Shown in pieces: positions 41,310-49,939 of a stretch of 64,000 nucleotides of DNA. The notes under the pieces were generated by a model. The model had not been told where the DNA came from and ran no database searches. It worked only from the letters and a program-made list of their open reading frames with translations. Positions within the stretch are counted from its first letter, which is position 1, and the number at the start of each line of letters is the position of its first letter. The stretch is from Streptomyces sp. man185. Its GTDB lineage: Bacteria > Actinomycetota > Actinomycetes > Streptomycetales > Streptomycetaceae. A program made the translations under genes and the position numbers. The DNA lies in assembly GCA_002551355.1 (NCBI GenBank), contig NTHE01000025.1:1-64000 (forward strand), written 5' to 3'.

Positions 41310-41976
41310 GCTGACCCGGATCACCGCCGGCTACGACCGCCGCGACCCCGTCGTCCGCGAGGTGTCCCTCGACGTCGCGGCGGGCGAGGCGGTCGGGCTG
41401 CTGGGCCCCAGCGGCTGCGGCAAGTCCACCCTGGCCAAGGTCGCCGCCCTCCTGCACCGCCCGGACGCCGGAACCATGACCCTGGACGGCACGGTGATAC
41501 GCGGCTGGCGGCACCGCGCCCCGCAGGAGCAGCGCACGGCGATCGGCGTCGTCTTCCAGCAGCCCCGGCTCTCCGCCGACCCCCGCCTCAGCCTGCGCGA
41601 GCTGATCGCCCAGCCGCTGCGGTCCACCGGCCGCCGCCGTGACGTCTCCGAGCGGGTGGCGGAACTCGCCGCGCTGGTCGGCCTCTCCGGCGAGCTGCTG
41701 GAGCGCCGCCCGCACGCGGTGAGCGACGGCCAGCTCCAGCGCGCCTGCCTGGCGCGGGCCCTGGTGCTGCGGCCCCGGCTGCTGATCTGCGACGAGATGA
41801 CCGCGATGCTCGACGCGTCCACCACGGCCGCCCTGGTCGCCGTCGTCGAGCGCTACCGCGCCGGGTCCTCGGCGGCCCTGCTGGCCGTCGGCCACGACCG
41901 GGTGCTGCTGGAGCGCTGGTGCGACCGTACGGTCCGATGGGGCGAGTGCCAGGCCGAGAAGGCGCCGGCCGGGTGA
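41302..41976 (+). CDS. nikE: Nickel ABC transporter ATPase NikE-like
   Basis: A 224-residue short ATPase: Walker A 'GPSGCGKSTLAKVAALLHRP', signature 'AVSDGQLQRACLARALVLRP' (SDGQ), Walker B 'LLICDEMTAMLDAST' and a switch histidine 'AVGHDRVLLERW'. It lacks the C-terminal extension of NikD, as usual for the pair. It overlaps nikD by 8 bases and has AAGGAGG upstream. Confidence 0.85.
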   Translation: MLELTRITAGYDRRDPVVREVSLDVAAGEAVGLLGPSGCGKSTLAKVAALLHRPDAGTMTLDGTVIRGWRHRAPQEQRTAIGVVFQQPRLSADPRLSLRELIAQPLRSTGRRRDVSERVAELAALVGLSGELLERRPHAVSDGQLQRACLARALVLRPRLLICDEMTAMLDASTTAALVAVVERYRAGSSAALLAVGHDRVLLERWCDRTVRWGECQAEKAPAG

Positions 41977-42013
41977 CGGTTCCCGGCCGGTGCCTTCCCG
42001 GTACCCTGCCGGT

Positions 42014-42166
42014 CTACGCCTTGCCGAAGGCGATCAGCGTGCCCTCGGCGGAGGGGACGAAGAGGCGGCCCCCCCGGACGTGGCGATGCCGGGAACGACG
42101 AAGCCGCGCACGTCGTCCTCCACGTAGACATGGCCGCCCGCCACCAGGTGCACGGTGGCGGCCTCG
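42014..42166 (-). pseudogene. Remnant of a PQQ-like beta-propeller repeat protein
   Basis: On the minus strand, the frame 42034-42166 reads 'DEAATVHLVAGGHVYVEDDV' and 'RGFVVPGIAT', then a run of seven Cs (42069-42075) shifts the frame; the next frame gives 'GRLFVPSAEGTLIAFGKA' and stops at 42014. Adding one C (or removing two) to the run restores one continuous C-terminal beta-propeller repeat. There is no start or N-terminal part: the neighbouring YaaH gene ends at 42167. It is either a decayed gene tail or, at the frame change, a homopolymer sequencing error in a fragment. Confidence 0.6.
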
Positions 42167-42871
42167 TCAGAGCTGGTGGCGGACCCCGGCCTCCTGCTGG
42201 GCCTCGGTGAGCTGCTCGCGCAGGTCGCCCTCGATGGACTCACGCGCCTTTCCACGGCGGAAGAGGGGGAGCACGGTGCGCTGTTTCCCGTCCTCGACGA
42301 GCAGGGCGAGCCCGCCGTAGAGCGCGAAGACGCCGATGCCGAGGCCGGCCCAGCCCGCCGCGGTCTGGAAGGCGTTCCCCAGGCCCGCCTCGTAGAGGCC
42401 GGTGAGGGCGAACCGCACCGCGGTGAGGGTGAGGAGGACGGCGAACAGGGGCTTGGACTGCACGGCCGCCCCGGCCAGTGCGAGCACGAAGGGGACGAGC
42501 GCCAGGAGGAAGACGGCCTGGGCCACCACCGGCTCGCCGGGCGGGGAGTCCAGGGAGGTCACGCTCGTTCCGGCCCAGGCGGCGCCGAGCAGCAGCAGCG
42601 CCGTGCCGGCCCCGGCGTCACGGGCCAGGAAGGCGAAGACTCCGCCCACGAGTTGGAGCGGAACGACGAAGATGAGGACGAGGAGCAGAAGGATGCTGCT
42701 CTGCGCGGCCGGTACCCAGCCGAGTTGGAGGGAGGACAGAACCGTGCTGCCCATGCCGAGGGCGAAGAAGCCCAGCGGCAGCGGGCTGGCGATCGGGCGC
42801 AGCACGATCCGCGTCACGGCGTCGGCCGTCAGCGGCTCTGAAGGGCTGGTCGGGCTGGATTCCTGAGTCAC
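42167..42871 (-). CDS. GPR1/FUN34/YaaH-family membrane transporter
   Basis: A 234-residue membrane protein with six predicted helices. The N-terminal 'PLPLGFFALGMGSTVLSSLQLGWVP' motif and 'VPLQLVGGVFAFLARD' match the acetate/succinate transporter family SatP/YaaH, which forms hexameric channels for small carboxylates. A hydrophilic tail (about residues 200-234) follows. Start is GTG 42871; no strong ribosome site is seen. It is not clearly in an operon with either neighbour. Confidence 0.87.
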   Translation of the reverse strand: MTQESSPTSPSEPLTADAVTRIVLRPIASPLPLGFFALGMGSTVLSSLQLGWVPAAQSSILLLLVLIFVVPLQLVGGVFAFLARDAGAGTALLLLGAAWAGTSVTSLDSPPGEPVVAQAVFLLALVPFVLALAGAAVQSKPLFAVLLTLTAVRFALTGLYEAGLGNAFQTAAGWAGLGIGVFALYGGLALLVEDGKQRTVLPLFRRGKARESIEGDLREQLTEAQQEAGVRHQL

Positions 42872-43007
42872 CGCGCAAGCGTACGAGTTCCGGACCGCTC
42901 GGTGGTCACCGCCGTGGGTCGCGGTCGATCGGGTGCGGGCGCGCGGACCGACCGCCCCGGCCGCAGCCGGGGTCGGGGGCGCGTCCGGCCGTCCGGTACC
43001 CGGACCG

Positions 43008-43946
43008 TCAGGGGGACAGCGAGTCGACGACCACGGAGGCCGCTTCGGCGATCAGCCTGTCGTCCGGCTCGGCGTCCTTCGTGGCGCGGTGCGACAGGAT
43101 GGCGATCACGATGGGGGCGGAGTCCGGCGGCCACACCACGGCGATGTCGTTGCGGGCCCCGTAGTAGCTCCCGGTTCCGGTCTTGTCGCCCACGACCCAG
43201 TTCTCGGGCACACCCGCCTTGATCACCGCGTCCCCGGTGGTGTTGGTCCGCAGCCACTTCGTCAACTGCGCCCGTTCGGGTGCGGGCAGGGCCTTGCCCA
43301 GGACGAACGCCCGCAGATCCTTGGCCAGCGCCCGAGGCGTGGACGTGTCCCTCTCCTCCCCGGGCACCCAGCGGCTCAGTTCCGGCTCCTCCCGGTCCAT
43401 CCGCGTGACGTCGTCGCCCAGCTTCTCCAGCGCGGCGTCCAGGCCCTCGGGCCCGCCGACGTGGTCGAAGAGGAGGTTGGCCGCGGTGTTGTCGCTGTAG
43501 CGCACGGAGGCGTCGCACAGCTCCTTGAGCGTCATGCCGGTGTCCACGTGCTTCTCGGTCACCGGAGAGTTGGCGACCAGGTCTTCGCGGGTGTAGGTCA
43601 CCCGCTTGTCGAGGCCGTCCATGGAGTAGGTGCTCAGGACGACCCCGGCCTGGAGCGCCTTGAAGGTCGAGTTGTAGGCGAAGCGGGCCCGGTCGTTGTG
43701 GGTCACCTCGCGTCCGGTGCCGGTGTCGATCGCGTACACGCCCAGCCGCGCGTCGAATTTCCGCTCCAGCTTCTTGAAGTCGCCGGTGTACGGCTTCGCG
43801 GCGGCAGCGGAGGCCGGCGTACTCGCGACGGGCTTGGCGGACGTGGGCGGCGTGCCGGAGTCGTTCTGCCCGCAGGCCACCAGAGGCACGAGGGACAGTG
43901 CGGCGACCACACCGGCGACGGCGGTCCTGACGCGGGGGTGATGCAT
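43008..43946 (-). CDS. Class A beta-lactamase (lipoprotein)
   Basis: A 312-residue serine beta-lactamase. S93-T-F-K96 is the nucleophile motif, S151-D-N153 the SDN loop, E187-P-E-L190 the ExxL deacylation glutamate, and K255-T-G257 the KTG triad; all catalytic residues are intact, so hydrolysis of penicillins is expected. The N-terminal signal ends 'SLVPLVAC' (C25), a lipobox, so it is probably attached to the membrane outer face. ATG 43946 has a perfect AGGAGGT ribosome site. It is divergent from a LysR regulator gene, as S. cacaoi blaL is from blaA. Confidence 0.95.
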   Translation of the reverse strand: MHHPRVRTAVAGVVAALSLVPLVACGQNDSGTPPTSAKPVASTPASAAAAKPYTGDFKKLERKFDARLGVYAIDTGTGREVTHNDRARFAYNSTFKALQAGVVLSTYSMDGLDKRVTYTREDLVANSPVTEKHVDTGMTLKELCDASVRYSDNTAANLLFDHVGGPEGLDAALEKLGDDVTRMDREEPELSRWVPGEERDTSTPRALAKDLRAFVLGKALPAPERAQLTKWLRTNTTGDAVIKAGVPENWVVGDKTGTGSYYGARNDIAVVWPPDSAPIVIAILSHRATKDAEPDDRLIAEAASVVVDSLSP

Positions 43947-44081
43947 GGGCGAAACCTCCTGGCGCTCCGGACCGGAGCGCATCGGGGACGGGGCTGCACG
44001 GCTCCGTCCCGGTACGTGGTCGTGCGTGCCGAAGTCACCTTCGTCCCCCGTCGGCCATGCGGTCCAATACGTTCGCGCGCG

Positions 44082-44106
44082 TTTCCATGCCGAAATCGCA
44101 TAGGCT
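44082..44106. promoter_or_regulatory. Dyad and -10 element in the bla/blaA divergent region
   Basis: TTTCCATGCCGAAA (44082-44095) is a dyad containing a T-N11-A LysR-type pattern. TAGGCT (44101-44106) lies 7 bases before the GTG start of the regulator, so a leaderless transcript is possible. The 167-bp gap is the likely shared control region. Confidence 0.4.
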
Positions 44107-44113
44107 GCGGCGC

Positions 44114-45016
44114 GTGGATCTGGTCGGAGCATGTCGGGCGTTCGTCAGCGTCAGCGAGTACGGCGGCTTCACCGACGGGGCGGCCGCCGCGGGGATGTCC
44201 CAGTCAGTGGCGAGCCGCCGGGTCGCGGCGCTGGAGGAGCGCTTCGGCGAGCAGCTGTTCGAGCGCACATCCCGGCGGGCGGTGCTCACCCCCTTCGGGC
44301 GCGACATGCTGCCCGCCGCCAGGCAGCTCCTCCAGGCCGCCGACGTCCTGCTGGACGAGGCCGAAGCCGTCAAGCACAAGCCCTGGCGGCTGGCCGTCCC
44401 CGACACCTGCTCCGGCTCCGCCCTGGCGCGCCTGGTCGCCGAGGCGCGGGGGCACGGTGTCCGGCTCGACCTCCGGACCGCCGGGCCGGCGCGGCGCAGG
44501 GAACTCCTCCACGCACACCAGGTGCGCGCCGCCCTGCTCGCCGTGCCCGCGGGGGAGGCGCCCTGGTCCGTGCCGCTGGGGCTGGCCGGGGCGCGGGACA
44601 GCGGGGTGCGACGGATCTACGTCGAGACACTGCGGCTCGGCCGGGCCTCCTCCGGGCCGGCCCGCCGCGTCTGGATCCAGCCGGAGGACGACGTGCCGCA
44701 CATCCGCGACCCGCTGACCCGGCTGCGGGACGCGGCGGGCCTGCGGCCCGCGCAGGTGCTCGCCGCACCCGATCTGACGGCCGCCGCCGCCGAAGTCCTC
44801 TGGTCCGAAGACCTGTTGCTGTGCTCCCGGGCCCAGGCGGCGGAACTCGCCCTGGCCTGGCACCCCATCGGTGAGATGGAGCTGCGCCGGGGCTACGCTC
44901 TCACGGTCGTGGCGGACGGCAACCCCCTGCCCATGGAAGCGCGCCTGGGCGAGGCCATAGCCCGCTGCCTCGGCGCGGACGACCCGGCCGGTACCGAGGG
45001 AGGGAGGGCGGCATGA
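44114..45016 (+). CDS. blaA: LysR-family regulator BlaA-like
   Basis: A 300-residue activator: the N-terminal LysR HTH '[41 protein letters not shown]' region and a substrate-binding domain. The position, divergent from a class A beta-lactamase and overlapping a penicillin-recognising-like gene, is the arrangement of blaA-blaB in S. cacaoi, where BlaA activates blaL. GTG 44114 was chosen because similarity to LysR proteins begins there ([13 protein letters not shown]); in-frame ATGs at 44057 and 44087 add an odd basic leader. Confidence 0.85.
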   Translation: MDLVGACRAFVSVSEYGGFTDGAAAAGMSQSVASRRVAALEERFGEQLFERTSRRAVLTPFGRDMLPAARQLLQAADVLLDEAEAVKHKPWRLAVPDTCSGSALARLVAEARGHGVRLDLRTAGPARRRELLHAHQVRAALLAVPAGEAPWSVPLGLAGARDSGVRRIYVETLRLGRASSGPARRVWIQPEDDVPHIRDPLTRLRDAAGLRPAQVLAAPDLTAAAAEVLWSEDLLLCSRAQAAELALAWHPIGEMELRRGYALTVVADGNPLPMEARLGEAIARCLGADDPAGTEGGRAA

Positions 45017-45915
45017 ACACCGAGACGCTGCTGCGGGACGTGCGCGCCCGGCTGCACGACGGCGGCCTGCGCGCGTGCCTGCTGGTGCGGGACCTGGGCA
45101 CGGGGGAGGAGCTGGGCATCGAGCCGGACACCGAGCTGCCGTCGGCCTCCCTGGTCAAGGTTCCGCTCGCGCTCGCCACGCTCGAACGCATCCGGCGCGG
45201 TGAGCTGGACGGCGCGACCCCGCTGGAGGTGAGGCCCGGTCGCGTCTCCACGCCGGGCCCGACCGGACTCAGCCGCTTCCGGCACCCCGCCCGGGTCGCC
45301 ATCGACGACCTGCTCTACCTCAGCACCTGCCTGAGCGACGGGACGGCCGCCGACGCGCTGTTCTCCCTCACCCCGCCCTGCCTGGTCGCCGATCTCCTCC
45401 GGGAGGCCGACCTGCGCGGCATCACGGTCCGGCACCGCACGGAGGAGCTGTTCGACACGCCCGTCGAGCGGTTCGACGCCGACCAGGTGCACCTCGCCCA
45501 CGCGCTGGCCATCGACGCCGGCACCAGCGGCCGCGGCCACCGGGTGCCGCAGCTCGACACGACCCGCGCCAACTCCGGCAGCGCACGCTCCTTCGTCGAC
45601 CTCCTCCAGGCCGTGTGGACTCCGTCGAAGATCCACCCGGAGGTGGCCGAGCGGCTGCGCGACCTCCTGGCGCACAACGTGCTGCGCCATCGGCTGGCCC
45701 CGGACTTCAGCTCGGACGCGAGCCGTTGGTCCTCCAAGACGGGCACCCTGCTGAATCTGCGGCATGAGATCGGCGTCGTGGAGCACGCCGACGGACAGAC
45801 CTTCGCCATCGCCGTCCTGACCGAGTCGCTGGTCCCGGCGGGCACCCAGCCGGGCGTCGACGCCCTGATGGCCGAGGCCGCCCGGAGCCTGCGCGATCAC
45901 CTTCGGCAGTTCTAG
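45013..45915 (+). CDS. blaB: BlaB-like penicillin-recognising serine protein (cytosolic)
   Basis: A 300-residue protein with a beta-lactamase-like fold but no signal peptide. It keeps S46-L-V-K49 (SxxK) and K242-T-G244, but the SDN motif is S108-D-G110, so Asn is missing, which argues against efficient hydrolysis. In S. cacaoi BlaB is needed, with BlaA, for induction of the lactamase and is not itself a lactamase; a sensing role inside the cell is the best guess. ATG 45013 overlaps the blaA stop (ATGA), so the two are co-translated. A hairpin follows the stop at once. Confidence 0.87.
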   Translation: MNTETLLRDVRARLHDGGLRACLLVRDLGTGEELGIEPDTELPSASLVKVPLALATLERIRRGELDGATPLEVRPGRVSTPGPTGLSRFRHPARVAIDDLLYLSTCLSDGTAADALFSLTPPCLVADLLREADLRGITVRHRTEELFDTPVERFDADQVHLAHALAIDAGTSGRGHRVPQLDTTRANSGSARSFVDLLQAVWTPSKIHPEVAERLRDLLAHNVLRHRLAPDFSSDASRWSSKTGTLLNLRHEIGVVEHADGQTFAIAVLTESLVPAGTQPGVDALMAEAARSLRDHLRQF

Positions 45916-45955
45916 GGCCTTTCGTCTGGATCAGGCCGGATCCGAACGAAAGGCC
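45916..45955 (+). terminator. Terminator after blaAB
   Basis: GGCCTTTCGT (45916-45925) pairs perfectly with 45946-45955, with a smaller GGATC/GGATCC pair in the loop. It starts at the last base of the blaB stop. Confidence 0.75.
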
Positions 45956-46034
45956 TGAGGAGTCCGCTGCCCGTCGGGTCCGACCGGTCACGCGCCCCCG
46001 AGGTGGCCGAGGCGTGAAACATCGCCGAACAAGT

Positions 46035-46048
46035 GTCAGGTACCTGAC
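46035..46048. promoter_or_regulatory. Perfect 14-bp palindrome upstream of the PI-PLC-like gene
   Basis: GTCAGGTACCTGAC is fully self-complementary and lies 60 bases before the ATG at 46109. It looks like an operator for an unknown regulator. Confidence 0.55.
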
Positions 46049-46108
46049 GGAAACGGCCGCTGCGCCCCCATACTCGTCGCGACCCCGTCCGCCGCTCAGG
46101 GAGTCCCC

Positions 46109-46987
46109 ATGGCCCACCCCACCCGCCGCCGCGTGCTCACCGTCGCCCTCGCCACCGCCGCCGCGGGCGTCGCCGTCCCCACCGCGACGGCGGTCGCCGC
46201 ACCCATCCGGCCACGCGGCCCGCGCCCGTTACGCCACGCCCACGCGCACAACGACTACCTCCACCCGCGCCCCCTGCACGACGCGCTCGCCCACGGGTTC
46301 ACCAGCGTCGAGGCGGACATCTTCCTCGTCGACGGCGAACTGCTCGTCGCCCACGAGCCCGCCACCCTCGACCCCACCCGCACCCTCGCCTCGCTGTACC
46401 TCGACCCGCTCGCCGCCCTCGTCCGCGCGGGCCACGGCAGCGTCCACCCGCACCACCGGGCCCCGCTCCAGCTCCTCATCGACATCAAGGCCGACGGCGT
46501 CGCCGCCTACGGCGAACTGGACCGGCAACTGCGCCGGCACCACCGCATGCTCACCCGCTACCAGCAGGGCCGCGTCGTCCCCGAAGCCGTCACCGCCGTC
46601 ATCTCGGGCGACCGCGCCGCCCGGGCCCCCATGGGGGCCCAGCGCACCCGCCTCGCCTTCTACGACGGCCGCCTCGACGACCTGGGCGCCGGGGCCCCGG
46701 CCTCCTTCGCCCCGCTCGTCAGCGCCAACTGGACCCAGGCCTTCGGCTGGCTCGGTGCGGGTCCCTTCCCCCGGGCCGAGCGCGACCGGCTCCGCACCCT
46801 CGTCGCCACCGCCCACCGCGAAGGCCGCCGCATCCGCTTCTGGGCCACGCCGGACCTGCCGGGCCCCGAACGCGAAGCCGTCTGGTCCGAACTGTTCGCC
46901 GCCGGGGTGGACCACCTCAACACCGACGATCTGGCGGGGCTCGAAAGCTTCCTCCGCGCCCGGCGGGACACCGCTTCGACCCCGTAA
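46109..46987 (+). CDS. Secreted PI-PLC/GDPD-like phosphodiesterase (TTA codon)
   Basis: A 292-residue exported protein: a twin-arginine signal (TRRRVLTVALATAAAG...), then a phosphatidylinositol-phospholipase C/glycerophosphodiesterase-like barrel with 'HAHAHNDYLHPRPLHDALAHGFTSVEADI' (His and metal ligands, residues about 42-72), 'LLIDIKADG' and 'GRRIRFWATPD'. It may hydrolyse phosphodiesters for phosphate recovery. One TTA leucine codon (46229-46231, in 'PRPLRHAH') makes it a bldA-dependent candidate. A 14-bp palindrome lies upstream. No PHO boxes are visible. Confidence 0.83.
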   Translation: MAHPTRRRVLTVALATAAAGVAVPTATAVAAPIRPRGPRPLRHAHAHNDYLHPRPLHDALAHGFTSVEADIFLVDGELLVAHEPATLDPTRTLASLYLDPLAALVRAGHGSVHPHHRAPLQLLIDIKADGVAAYGELDRQLRRHHRMLTRYQQGRVVPEAVTAVISGDRAARAPMGAQRTRLAFYDGRLDDLGAGAPASFAPLVSANWTQAFGWLGAGPFPRAERDRLRTLVATAHREGRRIRFWATPDLPGPEREAVWSELFAAGVDHLNTDDLAGLESFLRARRDTASTP

Positions 46988-47104
46988 CGCGCGACCTGTC
47001 GGAAGTACCCGTTCGGCGGACACGCCAGTGCGCCGAACGGCCCCTCCGCTACGCCACACTGGCGGCCGAAAGCCGCAAATCAGGCGCGGCGGAGGAGGTT
47101 GGTC

Positions 47105-47299
47105 ATGGCCATTTCGATCTCACTGGTGCTGCTCCTGGTGATCCTCGCGGTGATCTTTCTGCGCAACGGCGGCCTGAAGGTCTCGCACGCGCTGGTCTGC
47201 GTCCTGCTGGGCTTCTTCCTGGCCGGTACGAGCATGGCGCCGACCATCCACGACGGCGTCGGGGCCACCGCCGACCTGGTCAGCAGCCTGCACCCCTGA
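47105..47299 (+). CDS. Small two-helix membrane protein
   Basis: A 64-residue protein with two hydrophobic segments ('ISLVLLLVILAVIFL' and 'VSHALVCVLLGFFLAGTSMAP') and a short hydrophilic tail. ATG 47105 follows GGAGG by 6 bases, which supports it as a real gene; the TTG two codons upstream has no separate site. I do not recognise a family or function. Confidence 0.7.
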   Translation: MAISISLVLLLVILAVIFLRNGGLKVSHALVCVLLGFFLAGTSMAPTIHDGVGATADLVSSLHP

Positions 47300-47370
47300 C
47301 GGCTCGCGCCGCGCGATCCCGAACGAGGGGACCGCCCGCACCCGCACCGGGCATCCCGCACAATGGGCAG

Positions 47371-48111
47371 ATGTCTTTTCCGCCCTCCGGCCGGCACTCG
47401 GGCGCCGCCCACCACGAGTACTGCAACACCGGCCTGTGCTGCCGGTGCCAGATGCGGACCTGGACCACGAAGGCGGGCAACGAGCGGCTCTGCGGACCGT
47501 GCGCCGCCTGCTGCCACGAGTGCGGCCGGGCGCCGGCGCCCCATCTGGACGGGCTCGACGGCGGGCTGTGCGCCGAGTGCCGCGGACTGTGCGGCCGCTG
47601 CCACGCCCCGAAGCGCCCCGACGGATCCTGCGCCTGCGACCGCTGGCGGGAGAACGCCCGGAGCAACCCGCGCGGCTATGTCCTCCAGGCCCTGCCGCCC
47701 CAGCTCCTCCAGGCCCTCGGCGGCCGGGTGCCCAGCACCGTCCACGACCTCATCCACCAGGAGATCGCCGTCCGCAGCGCGGCCCAGCTCCGCGAGCGCA
47801 TCGAACGACGCTGGAACCTGCGCTGGGCCCACGCGCTGGGCGAGCTGGACGAGGACGGCCGTCGCCGGTGGAGCGCCCAGGACATCGCCGAGCAGCTCCT
47901 GCGGCCGGGCTCCTGCACCGACCCGCAGTGCGAGGACGGCTACCTCCTCACCACCGACGCCCCCTGCGCCCACTGCCGGCAGCCGCTGCACCGCTTCGTC
48001 ACCTCGGTCGCCGACCACACGGCGACCACGGAGCACGCACGCTCCACGGCGGCCGGAATCCGCCGGGCGATGCAGGAGAACCGCTCCCGCCCGAAGCATC
48101 CGCCGCGCTGA
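47371..48111 (+). CDS. Cysteine-rich (zinc-ribbon-like) hypothetical protein
   Basis: A 246-residue protein with about 18 cysteines. The first 90 residues hold several CxxC pairs ('CNTGLCCRCQM', 'CGPCAACCHECG', 'CAECRGLCGRC', 'GSCACD') and a later pair 'CTDPQCEDGY' and 'CAHCRQP' near residues 190-215, in the manner of repeated zinc ribbons. The middle (about 95-180) is helical with basic residues ('LRERIERRWNLRWAHAL'). Nucleic-acid or protein binding is plausible; I recognise no family and no signal peptide. Confidence 0.7.
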   Translation: MSFPPSGRHSGAAHHEYCNTGLCCRCQMRTWTTKAGNERLCGPCAACCHECGRAPAPHLDGLDGGLCAECRGLCGRCHAPKRPDGSCACDRWRENARSNPRGYVLQALPPQLLQALGGRVPSTVHDLIHQEIAVRSAAQLRERIERRWNLRWAHALGELDEDGRRRWSAQDIAEQLLRPGSCTDPQCEDGYLLTTDAPCAHCRQPLHRFVTSVADHTATTEHARSTAAGIRRAMQENRSRPKHPPR

Positions 48112-48277
48112 GCGGAACCCGTCCGGCCCCGGCCTGTTGCGGTACATGGCCGTGCACGGCGCGGTGTTGCGGCAGCATGTCGGGCCCGCGAAACCCTCCT
48201 CGTTTCCATGGACACCTCACGGCGCTCCTCCTAACGTCGGGCGGCGGCGCGACCCCCGTCCGCAACCGAGGAGCCCG

Positions 48278-49867
48278 ATGCCCCCGCCGTACCGCAGAGC
48301 GCTCTCCCGCGCCCTGGCCCTGACGCTCGCCGTCGCCACCCTCACCCTCGCCGGGCCCACGTCCCCCGCCCAGGCCGACGACATCCCCAAGGCTCCCGGC
48401 CACCGCCTGGTCAAGGGGTACGAAGGCGCTCCCGCCACCGCGTCCCCGGTCCCCGGGCAGGCGCCCCCGCAACACCCGTACCTCGCCCCCAACGGGCGCA
48501 GCGGCATGCACGCGGACGCTGCGGGCAGCGGCACCCACCCCTACCCCGGGCCGCTCGGCCGGAGCCCCGAGGTGACCAGCGAGAAGATCGCTCCGGTCGG
48601 CGGCGAGTGCGCCACGGCGACCTTCGACGCGGCCGGCCGGCTGATCACGGTCTGCGGGACGTTCACCGGCTTCCTGCTCAAGCTGCTCGACCCGCGCACC
48701 CTCGACACGCTCGCCGAGTACAGGCTGCCGCAGCGCTCGTCCACCGTCGAGGCGATCACCCGCCTCGACCTCTCCAAGATCTTCAAAGACACCTCGGGCG
48801 GCGCCTACTTCTACCTGGACGACCAGGACCGGGTCGTCCTCGCCGACTCCCGCCAGCATGTCCTGCGCATCGCCCACCGGCAGGACGCGGACGGCCGCTG
48901 GGAGTTCGTCGTCGAGGACGACTGGGACCTCACCGGTCATGTCCCGCACGACTGCGTATCCTGGACCAACCTCTTCCCCAGTGGCGCCTGCGACCCGGTG
49001 ACCTCCGTGATGCCCGACTGGCAGGGCCGAATCTGGTGGGTCACCCGGCTCGGCCGCGTCGGCACGGTCGACCCGGACACCTCGGCGATCCGGTCCGTCC
49101 GGCTCGCCGGCGAGGAGATCCAGAACTCGTTCTCCGTGGATCGGGACGCGGTCTCCATCGTCTCCGACCACGCCCTCTACAGCTTCACGGCCGGGGCGGA
49201 CGGCACCCCCCTCGTCCAGTGGCGGCAGACGTACGACCGGGGCACCGGCACCAAACCCGGCTCGGTCAACCAGGGCTCCGGCACCACCCCCGACCTCTTC
49301 GGCACCGACGAGGAGTACGTCGCGATCACCGACAACGCGGACGACCGGATGAACGTCCTCGTCTTCCGCCGCGGCGCGGACGTCCCGGCCGACCGCCGCC
49401 TGGTCTGCTCGGTCCCGGTCTTCGGCCACGGCCGCTCCACCACCGACAACTCCCTGATCAGCTGGGGCGACAGCCTCGTCGTCGAGAACAACTACGGCTA
49501 CGAGAACCCCACGTCCCTGCTGCTCGGCCGCAGCGTCGTCGGCGGTGCCACCCGCATCGACGTGCGCCCCGACGGCAGCGGCTGCGACACCGTCTGGGAG
49601 AGCGCCGTCCGCTCACCCTCCACCGTGCCCAAGCTGTCCACGGCCAACGGGCTCCTCTACTTCTACGAGAAGGAGCCCAACGCCCTGGGCATCGACGCCT
49701 GGTATCTGACCGCCGTCGACTTCCGTACCGGCGAACGCCGCTGGCGCACCCTCACCGGCACCGGACCCGCCTACGACAACAACTGGGCGCCCATCACCAT
49801 CGGCCCCGACGGCACCGCGTACGCGGGCGTCTTCAACGGCATCGTCGCGGTGCGCGACACCGCCTGA
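48278..49867 (+). CDS. Secreted beta-propeller-like hypothetical protein
   Basis: A 529-residue exported protein with a Sec signal (MPPPYRRALSRALALTLAVA...AQADD) and a long mature part with repeated strand patterns ('DAAGRLITVCGTFTGFLLKLLDP', 'YFYLDDQDRVVLADSRQHVLRI', 'QGRIWWVTRLGRVGTVDPDT', 'GPDGTAYAGVFNGIVAVRD'), which look like blades of a beta-propeller. Two cysteines (in 'HDCVSW' and 'SGACDP') may form a disulfide. No catalytic motif is recognised. ATG 48278 follows GAGGAG. It may be extracellular or cell-wall bound. Confidence 0.72.
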   Translation: MPPPYRRALSRALALTLAVATLTLAGPTSPAQADDIPKAPGHRLVKGYEGAPATASPVPGQAPPQHPYLAPNGRSGMHADAAGSGTHPYPGPLGRSPEVTSEKIAPVGGECATATFDAAGRLITVCGTFTGFLLKLLDPRTLDTLAEYRLPQRSSTVEAITRLDLSKIFKDTSGGAYFYLDDQDRVVLADSRQHVLRIAHRQDADGRWEFVVEDDWDLTGHVPHDCVSWTNLFPSGACDPVTSVMPDWQGRIWWVTRLGRVGTVDPDTSAIRSVRLAGEEIQNSFSVDRDAVSIVSDHALYSFTAGADGTPLVQWRQTYDRGTGTKPGSVNQGSGTTPDLFGTDEEYVAITDNADDRMNVLVFRRGADVPADRRLVCSVPVFGHGRSTTDNSLISWGDSLVVENNYGYENPTSLLLGRSVVGGATRIDVRPDGSGCDTVWESAVRSPSTVPKLSTANGLLYFYEKEPNALGIDAWYLTAVDFRTGERRWRTLTGTGPAYDNNWAPITIGPDGTAYAGVFNGIVAVRDTA

Positions 49868-49890
49868 CGGGCGATGCCGCCCGAAGGGCC

Positions 49891-49939
49891 GTGCGCTTCC
49901 TCATCCGTCCACCAGACGCGAACGGATGAGGAAGCGCAC
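49891..49939. terminator. 18-bp perfect hairpin at a convergent gene junction
   Basis: GTGCGCTTCCTCATCCGT (49891-49908) pairs perfectly with 49922-49939 around a 13-base loop. The right arm and part of the left arm lie in the last codons of the DUF779 gene (stop at 49901-49903), so the terminator is built partly from coding sequence. Confidence 0.85.

Noticed and set aside
36847-41976. Oligopeptide (Opp) transporter
   Set aside because: Same family, but gene order and the Nur box point to nickel; kept as an alternative in the confidence values.
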